25,360 nt of DNA, from the NCBI GenBank assembly GCA_934247125.1, contig CAKQIZ010000022.1:1-25360 (forward strand), in the 5' to 3' direction. The DNA comes from an uncultured Clostridia bacterium (GTDB lineage: Bacteria > Bacillota > Clostridia > Peptostreptococcales > Anaerovoracaceae). Below, one piece after another: positions 14,510 through 21,425 of this stretch. The number at the start of each line of letters is the position of its first letter. Position 1 is the first letter of the stretch. A program made the position numbers and the translations under genes. A model generated the notes under the pieces. That model searched no databases. It saw only the letters and a list, made by a program, of their open reading frames with translations, and was not told where the DNA came from.

Positions 14510-15424
14510 CTATTTTTTCCTGTTCTTGTTTTTCTGCTTGCCGCTCTGGTTCTTAGGGTTCGTAGTACCCTTATTGCTGTGCTTAGGCGGTTCCGGTTTC
14601 TTCACTGTTACCTTGTAATCGCTTCCTGCTGCGGAAATCGGTTTTCTTACAGAAACCTTTTTGGTCGAAGCTGCTTTTTCTCTTGCAAGCTCCTCAGCCT
14701 CCCACTTGGCTTCTTTTTCTTTCTGTTTTGCGAGAGCTTCTGCCTGCTTTGCCTTTCTCTTCTGATCTTTTTCTACGATCTCTTCTACAGACTTGCCTGT
14801 TCTCTTCGCTTCCTTGTATGGATTTACAGTTTCAGGCTTGCCTTTTTTCTCATGCTCTTTTTCAGCGGCTTTCTTCGCGCTGCGGCTTGTGAAGAAGATC
14901 ATCCCGACGATCATCACTACCATCATTATAGTGTAGATCCTGGTGGACTTTGCCTGGTCGAGTGTCTTGAAGCTGATAGTCTGTGTCTTGCCGAGCTTTG
15001 TTCCGTCTGCCGCCTGCAGATCCTCATCGATCGTGAGCTTGTACTGCGTGTTGCCCTCTATCTTGATATCGGAGTCGATGGTGTCTGATACGACCATCAC
15101 GAGACCGTCTTTCTGTTCCTTGTGGCTGTAGTACACCTTTACAGGTATCTTCTTGCCTTTCTTGTCTGTGAGTTTGAAAGCCTTGGCGTTAGATTTTCTG
15201 ATAGCTTTATCGGTATCCTGGTCACCTGTATCAGGCAGCATCTCTTTGCTGAAGTAGATCTTGACACTGAGGTTTTCTACGGAAACGCCCTTGGCCTTGT
15301 CTTCTGGAGTGGACGATTCGATCTTTAATCCTCCGTCAGCAGACCCGCTTGCCGCGAAGCTTGCAGGTGCAAACATGCACATTGTTATGATGATCAGGCA
15401 GATCAGAGCCCCTATTCTTTTCAT
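14510..15424 (-). CDS. Ig-like domain membrane protein
   Basis: A 304-residue exported or membrane protein of unknown role. Residues 1-24 are a signal peptide ending near SFA. Residues about 33-155 resemble a bacterial SbsA-type Ig-like domain (STPEDKAKGVSVENLSVKIYFSKEM). A single transmembrane helix follows at about 162-180. The last 120 residues are strongly charged, Lys/Glu/Ala-rich and probably coiled or disordered, ending in a Lys/Asn/Gln-rich tail. By charge this tail is predicted to be cytoplasmic. The ATG (15424-15422) overlaps the tadA stop (TGA, 15423-15421), so the two are probably translationally coupled. GGAGG lies about 9-10 bases upstream. The extension to 15643 only repeats tadA sequence in another frame. 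Confidence 0.85.
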   Translation of the reverse strand: MKRIGALICLIIITMCMFAPASFAASGSADGGLKIESSTPEDKAKGVSVENLSVKIYFSKEMLPDTGDQDTDKAIRKSNAKAFKLTDKKGKKIPVKVYYSHKEQKDGLVMVVSDTIDSDIKIEGNTQYKLTIDEDLQAADGTKLGKTQTISFKTLDQAKSTRIYTIMMVVMIVGMIFFTSRSAKKAAEKEHEKKGKPETVNPYKEAKRTGKSVEEIVEKDQKRKAKQAEALAKQKEKEAKWEAEELAREKAASTKKVSVRKPISAAGSDYKVTVKKPEPPKHSNKGTTNPKNQSGKQKNKNRKK

Positions 15425-15888
15425 TGCTGTTTCTCCTCCGATTTTTTTCTTCTTAACTGTTTGAAAAAGTCTTTCATAAGACCGGCGCATTCTTCCTGCA
15501 TAAGACCGGTTTCTATTTCTGTAAAATGATTGAGTCTGCGTTCCTGAGGGATGTTGAAAACTGAGCCGCAGGCGCCGCCTTTGGGGTCCATCGTTCCTAT
15601 GTAAAGTCTGCTGATGCGTGACCATACGATAGCTCCGGCGCACATGCTGCAGGGTTCGACGGTGACGAACATGGTGCAGTCAGGGAGTCTCCAGCCGCCC
15701 AGCGCAGCGGCCGCCTGTCTTATGGCGATCATCTCTGCATGAGCTGTCGGATCTCTGCGGGATTCGGTTTCATTATGGCCTCTGCCGATGATCCTTCCAT
15801 CGTGCACTATAACGGCTCCGACGGGGACTTCTCCCATGGCAGCGGCTTTTTTAGCTTCCTCAAGAGCTTCAAGCATATACTTTCTCAT
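15421..15888 (-). CDS. tadA: tRNA-specific adenosine deaminase
   Basis: Converts adenosine 34 to inosine in the wobble position of tRNA-Arg(ACG). The 155-residue protein is normal size. The zinc ligands and general base appear as TAHAEM (His and Glu) and PCSMCAGA (two Cys), and the N-terminal EVPVGAVIV strand is typical. I placed the start at ATG 15888 by family length. The ribosome site there is weak, and ATG 15876, four codons on, is an alternative. TTG 15939 is also open but lies upstream of the predicted promoter. It overlaps the following Ig-like gene by four bases. Confidence 0.93.
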   Translation of the reverse strand: MRKYMLEALEEAKKAAAMGEVPVGAVIVHDGRIIGRGHNETESRRDPTAHAEMIAIRQAAAALGGWRLPDCTMFVTVEPCSMCAGAIVWSRISRLYIGTMDPKGGACGSVFNIPQERRLNHFTEIETGLMQEECAGLMKDFFKQLRRKKSEEKQQ

Positions 15889-15898
15889 ATACTTTACA

Positions 15899-15927
15899 AT
15901 AGTATCACATTTTGCCCTGTCTATCAA
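15899..15927 (-). promoter_or_regulatory. tadA promoter
   Basis: On the minus strand, TTGATA (15927-15922) and TACTAT (15904-15899) are separated by 17 bases. Transcription would begin near 15892, only a few bases before the ATG at 15888. The message would then be nearly leaderless or begin at the downstream ATG. Confidence 0.55.
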
Positions 15928-15957
15928 GGATATTTGCAAGGGGGCGGCTACGAATGG

Positions 15958-16872
15958 TTACGAATTACTGTCCGAGCAGCTGCGCGGAGTCTCTTCTATA
16001 TGCCCGTTATATCTGTTTATCGATGCGATCCAGTAGCCATATGTTCTCTGCCGACGTTCCTCAGCGGTCAGCTTTTCGGAGTGCGTGCCGTTTTGCATAT
16101 CGATGATGGGCTGCCAGAAAACGAATCCGGACTTGCCGCTGTCAGGCTGTTCTTCAGGCAGAAAGCGGCCCGGAACGCCCAGAAAGTAGTGGGTGTCCTG
16201 CCACCCGAAAAGGAAATGTCCGTATTTTTTCATCGGGGGTTCGGAACCCGGCGAGATCATCGGGAATAGGCAGACATCGGTGATCTTTTTCCAGACCGCG
16301 CCTGTACAGTCGTCTGTGAAAGGTCTGATGTCTGCGAAGCTGTCCTGTTTCTGTGCGATCCTGATGCAGCTGTCGAGCACGAATCTGCTGTAAAACGGGC
16401 TGTAGTCGCGCGGTGTTTTCTTTGCGGCAGAGGTGACGGCTGCGCTATCCGTGATGGATCGCGGAAAAGCGATGCCTCCTGACATCACGGGATGCAGGGC
16501 TTCGCGCGGGTCGACTCGGGACATGGCCGCAATGATCACGTCCGAACAGTCGCTGAGTGCAAGGCCCTGTCCGTTCATGTCAGCGGGGTTTATCCGGAAA
16601 CTGCCTTCGCCTGTTCCGTTGGGAGCAAGCGTGATATCGCCTGCCATATAATAGCAGCGTTTTTCTTTTTTCACTCCTGTGAAGATCAGCTTGTAGGTGT
16701 ATTCTCCATGCGGGAAAACCTTGAGATTTTCAGTGGTCGCGGTGATGATACCGCGGTCCCCCTCTGTCTGGAGCCTGATGTAGCCGTGGATGCCGGAGCC
16801 CGGGTCGAGAGCGAATCTCCTGTTCTTTTCGCTAAGAACGACAGGGTTTTTAGTTGTATTTGTGAAATCCAT
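15958..16872 (-). CDS. uncharacterised protein of a Clostridia family
   Basis: A 304-residue protein with no signal peptide or membrane segment. The N-terminal ~130 residues are predicted beta-rich (GIHGYIRLQTEGDRG, then YKLIFTGVKKEKRCYYMAGDI), resembling a small barrel or sandwich. The middle is less ordered. The C-terminal third has a cluster of aromatic residues: HFLFGWQDTHYFLGVPGRF, FVFWQPI and YGYWIASI. I recall this layout from uncharacterised proteins of spore-forming Clostridia but cannot name a function. The ATG has AAGGAGG about six bases upstream. It is divergent from the CvpA-like gene (59-base gap) and 69 bases upstream of tadA. Confidence 0.8.
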   Translation of the reverse strand: MDFTNTTKNPVVLSEKNRRFALDPGSGIHGYIRLQTEGDRGIITATTENLKVFPHGEYTYKLIFTGVKKEKRCYYMAGDITLAPNGTGEGSFRINPADMNGQGLALSDCSDVIIAAMSRVDPREALHPVMSGGIAFPRSITDSAAVTSAAKKTPRDYSPFYSRFVLDSCIRIAQKQDSFADIRPFTDDCTGAVWKKITDVCLFPMISPGSEPPMKKYGHFLFGWQDTHYFLGVPGRFLPEEQPDSGKSGFVFWQPIIDMQNGTHSEKLTAEERRQRTYGYWIASINRYNGHIEETPRSCSDSNS

Positions 16873-16931
16873 TGTGTCCTCCTTGTTTATTCCTGTTTTT
16901 TTTAGTAATATATGAAAAGAGGTGAGGGCCT

Positions 16932-17570
16932 ATGATTTTAGATGTTATAATAATCATTATTCTGGTGCTGCCGATGGTGATCGGGATGCGAAAAGGATTC
17001 ATATATTCGTGCGTCCATGCTCTGAGCTGGTTTGCGGCCGCAGCTGCGGGCGTTTTTCTTAGCGGGGCTGTGAGCGACGCTCTGCGCGGCAGCTTTATCG
17101 GAAATGCGATCTCGGACGGGTTCTCCAGAAAGATGGACAGCTCCGTCGATTCGCTCGAGGCCGCTGTTGACGGAATGCCGGATATCATCAGGGGAGGGCT
17201 CAGAGTCAGCGCAGAAGGCGCATCTGATATCTTCGCCAATATGATGACTGCCACGGTGATCTCAGTGCTTGGCTTTGTGATCGTGGTGTTTTTTGTAAAG
17301 CTGGTGCTGCGCGTGCTGGTAAGGCCTGTTTCGAGGCGCGACCGCGGTTCGGTCCTTTCAAGGGGGGACAAGCTGATGGGGATGGCGGCCGGAGCGCTGC
17401 AGGGGCTTTTTCTCGTGTTCCTTTTTCTGGCATGTCTGGTCCCGGTGATAGATTTTATGGACGGCAGCGCAGCCGTTTCGACAGTGAGGATGCTGGACAG
17501 CTCTCTTATCGCACGCTCGCTCTATGACAACAATCTGCTGCTTGTGATTACGGGCGGCTTCTTTTCGTGA
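16932..17570 (+). CDS. CvpA family membrane protein
   Basis: A 212-residue inner membrane protein with four hydrophobic segments: residues about 3-20, 27-46, 106-128 and 155-175. The opening stretch, ending in GMRKGFIYS, is typical of CvpA-family proteins, named for colicin V production in E. coli, whose molecular role is not settled. A loop with charged residues lies between segments 2 and 3. The ATG has GAGGTG about eight bases upstream. It is transcribed away from the uncharacterised gene at 16872 and followed by a 223-base regulatory gap before the first peptidase gene. Confidence 0.78.
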   Translation: MILDVIIIIILVLPMVIGMRKGFIYSCVHALSWFAAAAAGVFLSGAVSDALRGSFIGNAISDGFSRKMDSSVDSLEAAVDGMPDIIRGGLRVSAEGASDIFANMMTATVISVLGFVIVVFFVKLVLRVLVRPVSRRDRGSVLSRGDKLMGMAAGALQGLFLVFLFLACLVPVIDFMDGSAAVSTVRMLDSSLIARSLYDNNLLLVITGGFFS

Positions 17571-17639
17571 TGCAAAAAAATGGTGTTTTTTTGGTCTGGA
17601 CCATACCCGATAATCATTCAAAAATAGTATAGCAATCAA

Positions 17640-17660
17640 AATAGTCCACCATGGACTATT
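17640..17660. promoter_or_regulatory. 21-bp operator, copy 1 (first M28 peptidase gene)
   Basis: AATAGTCC-N5-GGACTATT, perfect 8-bp arms. The same arms and spacing occur at 21324-21344 before the second M28 gene. The right arm runs into a plausible -35, TTGCTT (17659-17664). TAAATT (17683-17688) could serve as -10 with an 18-base spacer, so the operator centre is about 45 bases before the predicted start of transcription. Confidence 0.75.
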
Positions 17661-17671
17661 GCTTTGGATGG

Positions 17672-17690
17672 GCAATTTGTAGTAAATTGC
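17672..17690 (+). promoter_or_regulatory. second inverted repeat before the first M28 gene
   Basis: GCAATTT (17672-17678) and AAATTGC (17684-17690) form a 7-5-7 inverted repeat overlapping the candidate -10 region. It has no counterpart before the second M28 gene, so it may be a separate repressor site or chance. Confidence 0.35.
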
Positions 17691-17793
17691 GAGTAATCAG
17701 AAAATTCTAATTTACGCTCCCCTGAAAATCGCTCTATGCTTTACGTGATGGCGGCCGGCATAGAATGATGGCGGGAAAATGGAGGAACTTTAA

Positions 17794-19989
17794 ATGAAAA
17801 AAAGGAGATTAAAGAAGCTGCTGTGTCTGGCAGCAGCGTCCGCAATGCTTCTGACGACAGCAGGATGCGGCAACTCGAAAGTCGATTCTGAGCTTTCCAT
17901 GGCAGATGATGTACAGAGCTATATAGATGCAGTCGATCAGGAATATGCCTACGGCATCGCAGAGACACTGGCATACGATGAAAAGTATCTGTCAAATGAG
18001 CTGGGCTGGAGAACGGCCGGTTCGGATGCTGAGCACAAAGCTGCCGATTATCTGGCAGACGAGATGGACTCACTTGGCCTTGAAGAAATCGAAAAGGTAC
18101 CGGTAACTGTAGACAAATGGCAGTTCAACGATGCATCGCTCAAGATCGCAGGTACTGACATCGATATCATGCCGGCTTCATACGCGACCAACGGTACGGA
18201 TGAAAACGGGATAACGGCAGAGATCGTGGATGTTGGAGACGGAACGGCGGCCGCTTATGAAGGCAAAGATGTGAATGGCAAGATCGCGCTCGCATCAGTC
18301 GATCAGTGGAACGTTGCGTGGATCGATCAGTATATGAACGAAGCTGCACTGCACGGAGCATCCGCAATAGTGACATACAGTGCAAAGAGCGGATATTCTG
18401 CATTTTCAGATGAGATGATAAATATGCAGGATCTCTGTGCCAAAGACGTGATGCCTTGCGTGAGTATCAGCCGAAGCCAGTACAAAGAGATCAAAAAAGC
18501 GATAAAAGCCGGAAATACTGAAGCTACTCTGATCGTTGACAATGAGATGCTGCCTGACGAAGGGATCAGTTACAATGTTGCAGGCAAGATCAAAGGCAGA
18601 TCTTCAGATCAGCAGATCATCGTTTCAGGACACTATGATGTATATTTCAACGGATTCCAGGATGACAGCTGTGCTATCGGTCTGGTGCTGGCAATGGCAA
18701 AAGCTATGAAGGATTCCGGTTATACACCTGAGAACGACATCGTTTTCGTCGCTCACGGATCGGAAGAATGGGGTGCGATAGGTACTCAGTTCGACTGGAC
18801 GACAGGCGCGTGGGAAATGATAAACAACGCGAAACCGGAGTGGGCAGGCAAGACGATCGCGATGTTCAACTTCGAGCTCCCGGCACTTTACGATGGGGCA
18901 GAGCAGGCTGCGATCCAGTGTGAACCGGATTTTGCAAATCTCGTCAAGAAATTCGTCGGCGATTCAGGACTGCTCGTCGACACTTCGAACGATGTGTACC
19001 CTGAAGGATACAGCAGCACTTCGATAGACAGCTTCTGTCTGGAAGACGGCGTTTCGTACAGAGCCAGCGGAGTTCCGCACTTCGTCAACGTGCCGGGCTT
19101 TGCAGAAGACACACCGGAAAACGCCAACTGGAACAGACAGCGTTATCACACGGCAGCTGACGACAAGGACACCTATGATGCCGACGTCATGACGACAAAT
19201 CTGAACATGTTCGGCGCGCTGGCTATATACATGGATAAGACGCCGGCACTCGAGCTCGATCTGACAGCAACATGTGACGACATCGACGAAGCGCTCAATG
19301 AAGATCTTGCAGAGGCTGCAGGCGCCGATATCGAAGGCTACAAGGCAGCGTCAAAGGAAATGCGCACAGCAGTAGAAGGTCTCAACAAGCAGATCGATGA
19401 CATAAACAGCAGATATGAAAAAGCCGCAGCAGACGGAGCATCGGAAAAAGAACTCGATGAAATCAGGGCAGAGGGCAGAGAACTCAACAAAACAACACTT
19501 GAAGCATTCAAGTATATGCAGGATAATTTCATCGGCATAATACTTACATCTGATATAGTGATAAAGCATGTGCCTTATCAGAACAATATAGATATGCTCA
19601 ACGGCATCACCGCAGCTCTGGAAAAAAGCGAGCTTTCTGCAAAGGACGAGGAATCCGGAGCACTTGATATAGCATGGCAGCTCAATGGCGGTTCTGAGTT
19701 TGCATACTACAATTTCAGTCCGGAAACAAGCAAGGCATCTCAGAGCACACTGCTCGAATCAGAGAACCCGGGCAATATTTTCTGGGGAACAGGCAAAGGA
19801 TTCACATTTGCTGACACGAGCAGCGCTACACTCTCACTGCTGGAAAAAGCTGCGGCCGGAGAAACGGCATCATTTGATGAAGAAAAAGCAGTTTACAAAG
19901 CTGCCGCAGGCGCGCAGAGTGAACTGCTGAAATCGAGCATAAGTGCTGAGATCGAGGCAATGAGGGGATTTGCTGCTATCGTTAAATGA
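17794..19989 (+). CDS. M28 family zinc peptidase, lipoprotein
   Basis: A 731-residue peptidase. Residues 1-25 are a basic, hydrophobic signal ending in TTAGC, a lipobox-like site with C25 as the lipidated cysteine. The protein is therefore expected on the outer face of the membrane. A PA-like insert spans about 140-245. The M28 metal ligands are visible: H280 and D282 (GHYDVY), D290/D291 (QDDSCA), E324/E325 (SEEWG), an acidic residue in NFELPALYDG, and H452 (RYHT). The C-terminal ~230 residues are helical and not typical of minimal aminopeptidases. The ATG has GGAGG about nine bases upstream. The closest relative in the window is the gene at 21426. Likely role: removal of amino acids from peptides outside the cell. 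Confidence 0.9.
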   Translation: MKKRRLKKLLCLAAASAMLLTTAGCGNSKVDSELSMADDVQSYIDAVDQEYAYGIAETLAYDEKYLSNELGWRTAGSDAEHKAADYLADEMDSLGLEEIEKVPVTVDKWQFNDASLKIAGTDIDIMPASYATNGTDENGITAEIVDVGDGTAAAYEGKDVNGKIALASVDQWNVAWIDQYMNEAALHGASAIVTYSAKSGYSAFSDEMINMQDLCAKDVMPCVSISRSQYKEIKKAIKAGNTEATLIVDNEMLPDEGISYNVAGKIKGRSSDQQIIVSGHYDVYFNGFQDDSCAIGLVLAMAKAMKDSGYTPENDIVFVAHGSEEWGAIGTQFDWTTGAWEMINNAKPEWAGKTIAMFNFELPALYDGAEQAAIQCEPDFANLVKKFVGDSGLLVDTSNDVYPEGYSSTSIDSFCLEDGVSYRASGVPHFVNVPGFAEDTPENANWNRQRYHTAADDKDTYDADVMTTNLNMFGALAIYMDKTPALELDLTATCDDIDEALNEDLAEAAGADIEGYKAASKEMRTAVEGLNKQIDDINSRYEKAAADGASEKELDEIRAEGRELNKTTLEAFKYMQDNFIGIILTSDIVIKHVPYQNNIDMLNGITAALEKSELSAKDEESGALDIAWQLNGGSEFAYYNFSPETSKASQSTLLESENPGNIFWGTGKGFTFADTSSATLSLLEKAAAGETASFDEEKAVYKAAAGAQSELLKSSISAEIEAMRGFAAIVK

Positions 19990-20052
19990 TCGCAAAACCT
20001 CTGGTATCAGACGACAGGGCAGATAAACAGAATAAGCAGATTTTTATATGAA

Positions 20053-20100
20053 AGCGGGGCGCGGCAGGCGGATAAAATCTCCTGTCGCAGTCCGCTTTTT
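20053..20100 (+). terminator. intrinsic terminator after the first M28 gene
   Basis: AGCGG (20053-20057) pairs with CCGCT (20092-20096), and an inner GCGGCAGG/CCTGTCGC stem extends it. A run of T follows to 20100. It separates the peptidase from the LuxR gene. Confidence 0.75.
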
Positions 20101-20124
20101 CTGGATTTTCGGGAATATTTGTCA

Positions 20125-20130
20125 TATAAT
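20125..20130 (+). promoter_or_regulatory. -10 box of the LuxR-type gene
   Basis: A perfect TATAAT lies 52 bases before the start codon. The best -35 at 17 bases spacing is TGGATT, a weak match. No copy of the 21-bp operator is present, so this gene is not obviously part of its own regulon. Confidence 0.5.
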
Positions 20131-20181
20131 TTACAATACAGTGAAAATATTTTGTTGTCTGGATAAGAGAGGGCTAGCGAT

Positions 20182-21306
20182 ATGTTCAGCAAAATTTTCT
20201 TTTTAGTATATATTTTTGCCGGTTTCGCAGGGGGACTGGCGATACTGATGGCTGTGCTCCTGATAAAGTACTGGTCGTCGGGAAACAAGCAGCTGCTGGC
20301 TGCGATACGCAACTTCATGATATGCACGGCGCTGATCGACGCATTGTATTTTTATTTCGACTATGACATGCTGATAAACGGGGAATACGGCACGAACGCA
20401 GTGTGCAGAGTGCTGGACATATGCTTTTTTATAGGGCAGGTATATTTCTGGACTTCATATGTGCGCATAAAGTCGATGAAAAGCGCGGAGTCACTGAAGA
20501 CTCTGGAGAGAGTTACCCGTGCAGGCATCCTGATATGTGCAGTGCTGGCCGTTATCGCGTATAGCTTTATGATGAGCGATTATTATCAGGCAGCCGAGGG
20601 TGCCAGGCGGACAGCCGCCATTATCATCGAGGCAGTGCTGATGGCGATGCTCACTTTTATAAACCTGTGGAATGTGAGATATTCGCTTTCCGAAATAATA
20701 CAGAAAAAATGCAGAAGATATATTATAGGCATTACGGGAATGCTCGTCCTGAACGGAGTGTGGAACGGGGTCCTCGTGATCTCCATGCTGAATGGCAGAT
20801 TCAGCTATATGATGCAGGTCGTGATGGATCCGACGCCGGTATTCCTGCTGGCGATCAATACACTGACGATACTGCTGATACTGAGTGAGGACTTCACGGC
20901 ACTGTTCAAGGCGGACAGGAATGGCGGCGTCGACAGTGGAGCCGTGGATGACGGTTCCGGCGGCGGTGATGCAGGTATCAGTATTTCCGGCATCAGTGCT
21001 TCCGCAGGCGGCAGTGCTTCCGCAGGCGACAGCAGCAGTGCTGCAGATGCCAGAGAGACCGGCGCTTTGCAGAAACGGCTCGACTATATCGCTGAGACAC
21101 ATTTCCTGACCGAGCGGGAGCGGGAGGTCATGGAGCTGGCATATCACAGGATGACGAACCCGGAGATAGCCGAAAAGCTGTGCATTTCCAAATACACGGT
21201 AAAGAACCATATGCACAATATCTTCGAGAAGCTGGACATTTCGGCAAGAGCAGATCTGATAATGTTCATCGACAAGGGTGAGCAGTCCGGGAAAGCACAG
21301 GAATAG
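20182..21306 (+). CDS. seven-helix membrane protein with LuxR-type DNA-binding domain
   Basis: A 374-residue regulator anchored in the membrane. Seven hydrophobic segments are visible at about 5-30, 40-60, 72-95, 112-132, 143-163, 180-200 and 212-235. A Gly/Ser/Asp/Ala-rich linker of about 50 residues follows. A NarL/FixJ (LuxR-type) helix-turn-helix then covers about 305-365, with LTEREREVMELAYHRMTNPEIAEKL and SKYTVKNHMHNIFEKL. There is no receiver domain, so the membrane part probably senses the signal directly. It lies between the two M28 peptidase genes, with its own promoter, and is the natural candidate to bind the 21-bp site before each. The ATG has GAGGG about eight bases upstream. 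Confidence 0.87.
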   Translation: MFSKIFFLVYIFAGFAGGLAILMAVLLIKYWSSGNKQLLAAIRNFMICTALIDALYFYFDYDMLINGEYGTNAVCRVLDICFFIGQVYFWTSYVRIKSMKSAESLKTLERVTRAGILICAVLAVIAYSFMMSDYYQAAEGARRTAAIIIEAVLMAMLTFINLWNVRYSLSEIIQKKCRRYIIGITGMLVLNGVWNGVLVISMLNGRFSYMMQVVMDPTPVFLLAINTLTILLILSEDFTALFKADRNGGVDSGAVDDGSGGGDAGISISGISASAGGSASAGDSSSAADARETGALQKRLDYIAETHFLTEREREVMELAYHRMTNPEIAEKLCISKYTVKNHMHNIFEKLDISARADLIMFIDKGEQSGKAQE

Positions 21307-21323
21307 CACAGGAAAAGCGCAGG

Positions 21324-21344
21324 AATAGTCCGTTGTGGACTATT
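21324..21344. promoter_or_regulatory. 21-bp operator, copy 2 (second M28 peptidase gene)
   Basis: AATAGTCC-N5-GGACTATT, with arms identical to the copy at 17640-17660 and a different centre. An additional ATAGTCC half-site follows at 21349-21355. The right arm merges into TTGAAT (21343-21348), which with TAGAGT (21366-21371) at 17-base spacing makes a weak promoter. The centre is about 44 bases before the predicted start. Confidence 0.75.
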
Positions 21345-21425
21345 GAATATAGTCCGGTACGGGTGTAGAGTAGTGCTGTAAAATTTCAGAATAAAATTTC
21401 AAGAGTCAGAAAGGGAGCGTGAAAA

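Noticed and set aside
15425..15643. N-terminal extension of the Ig-like protein
   Set aside because: It is tadA read in another frame; the signal peptide begins at ATG 15424.
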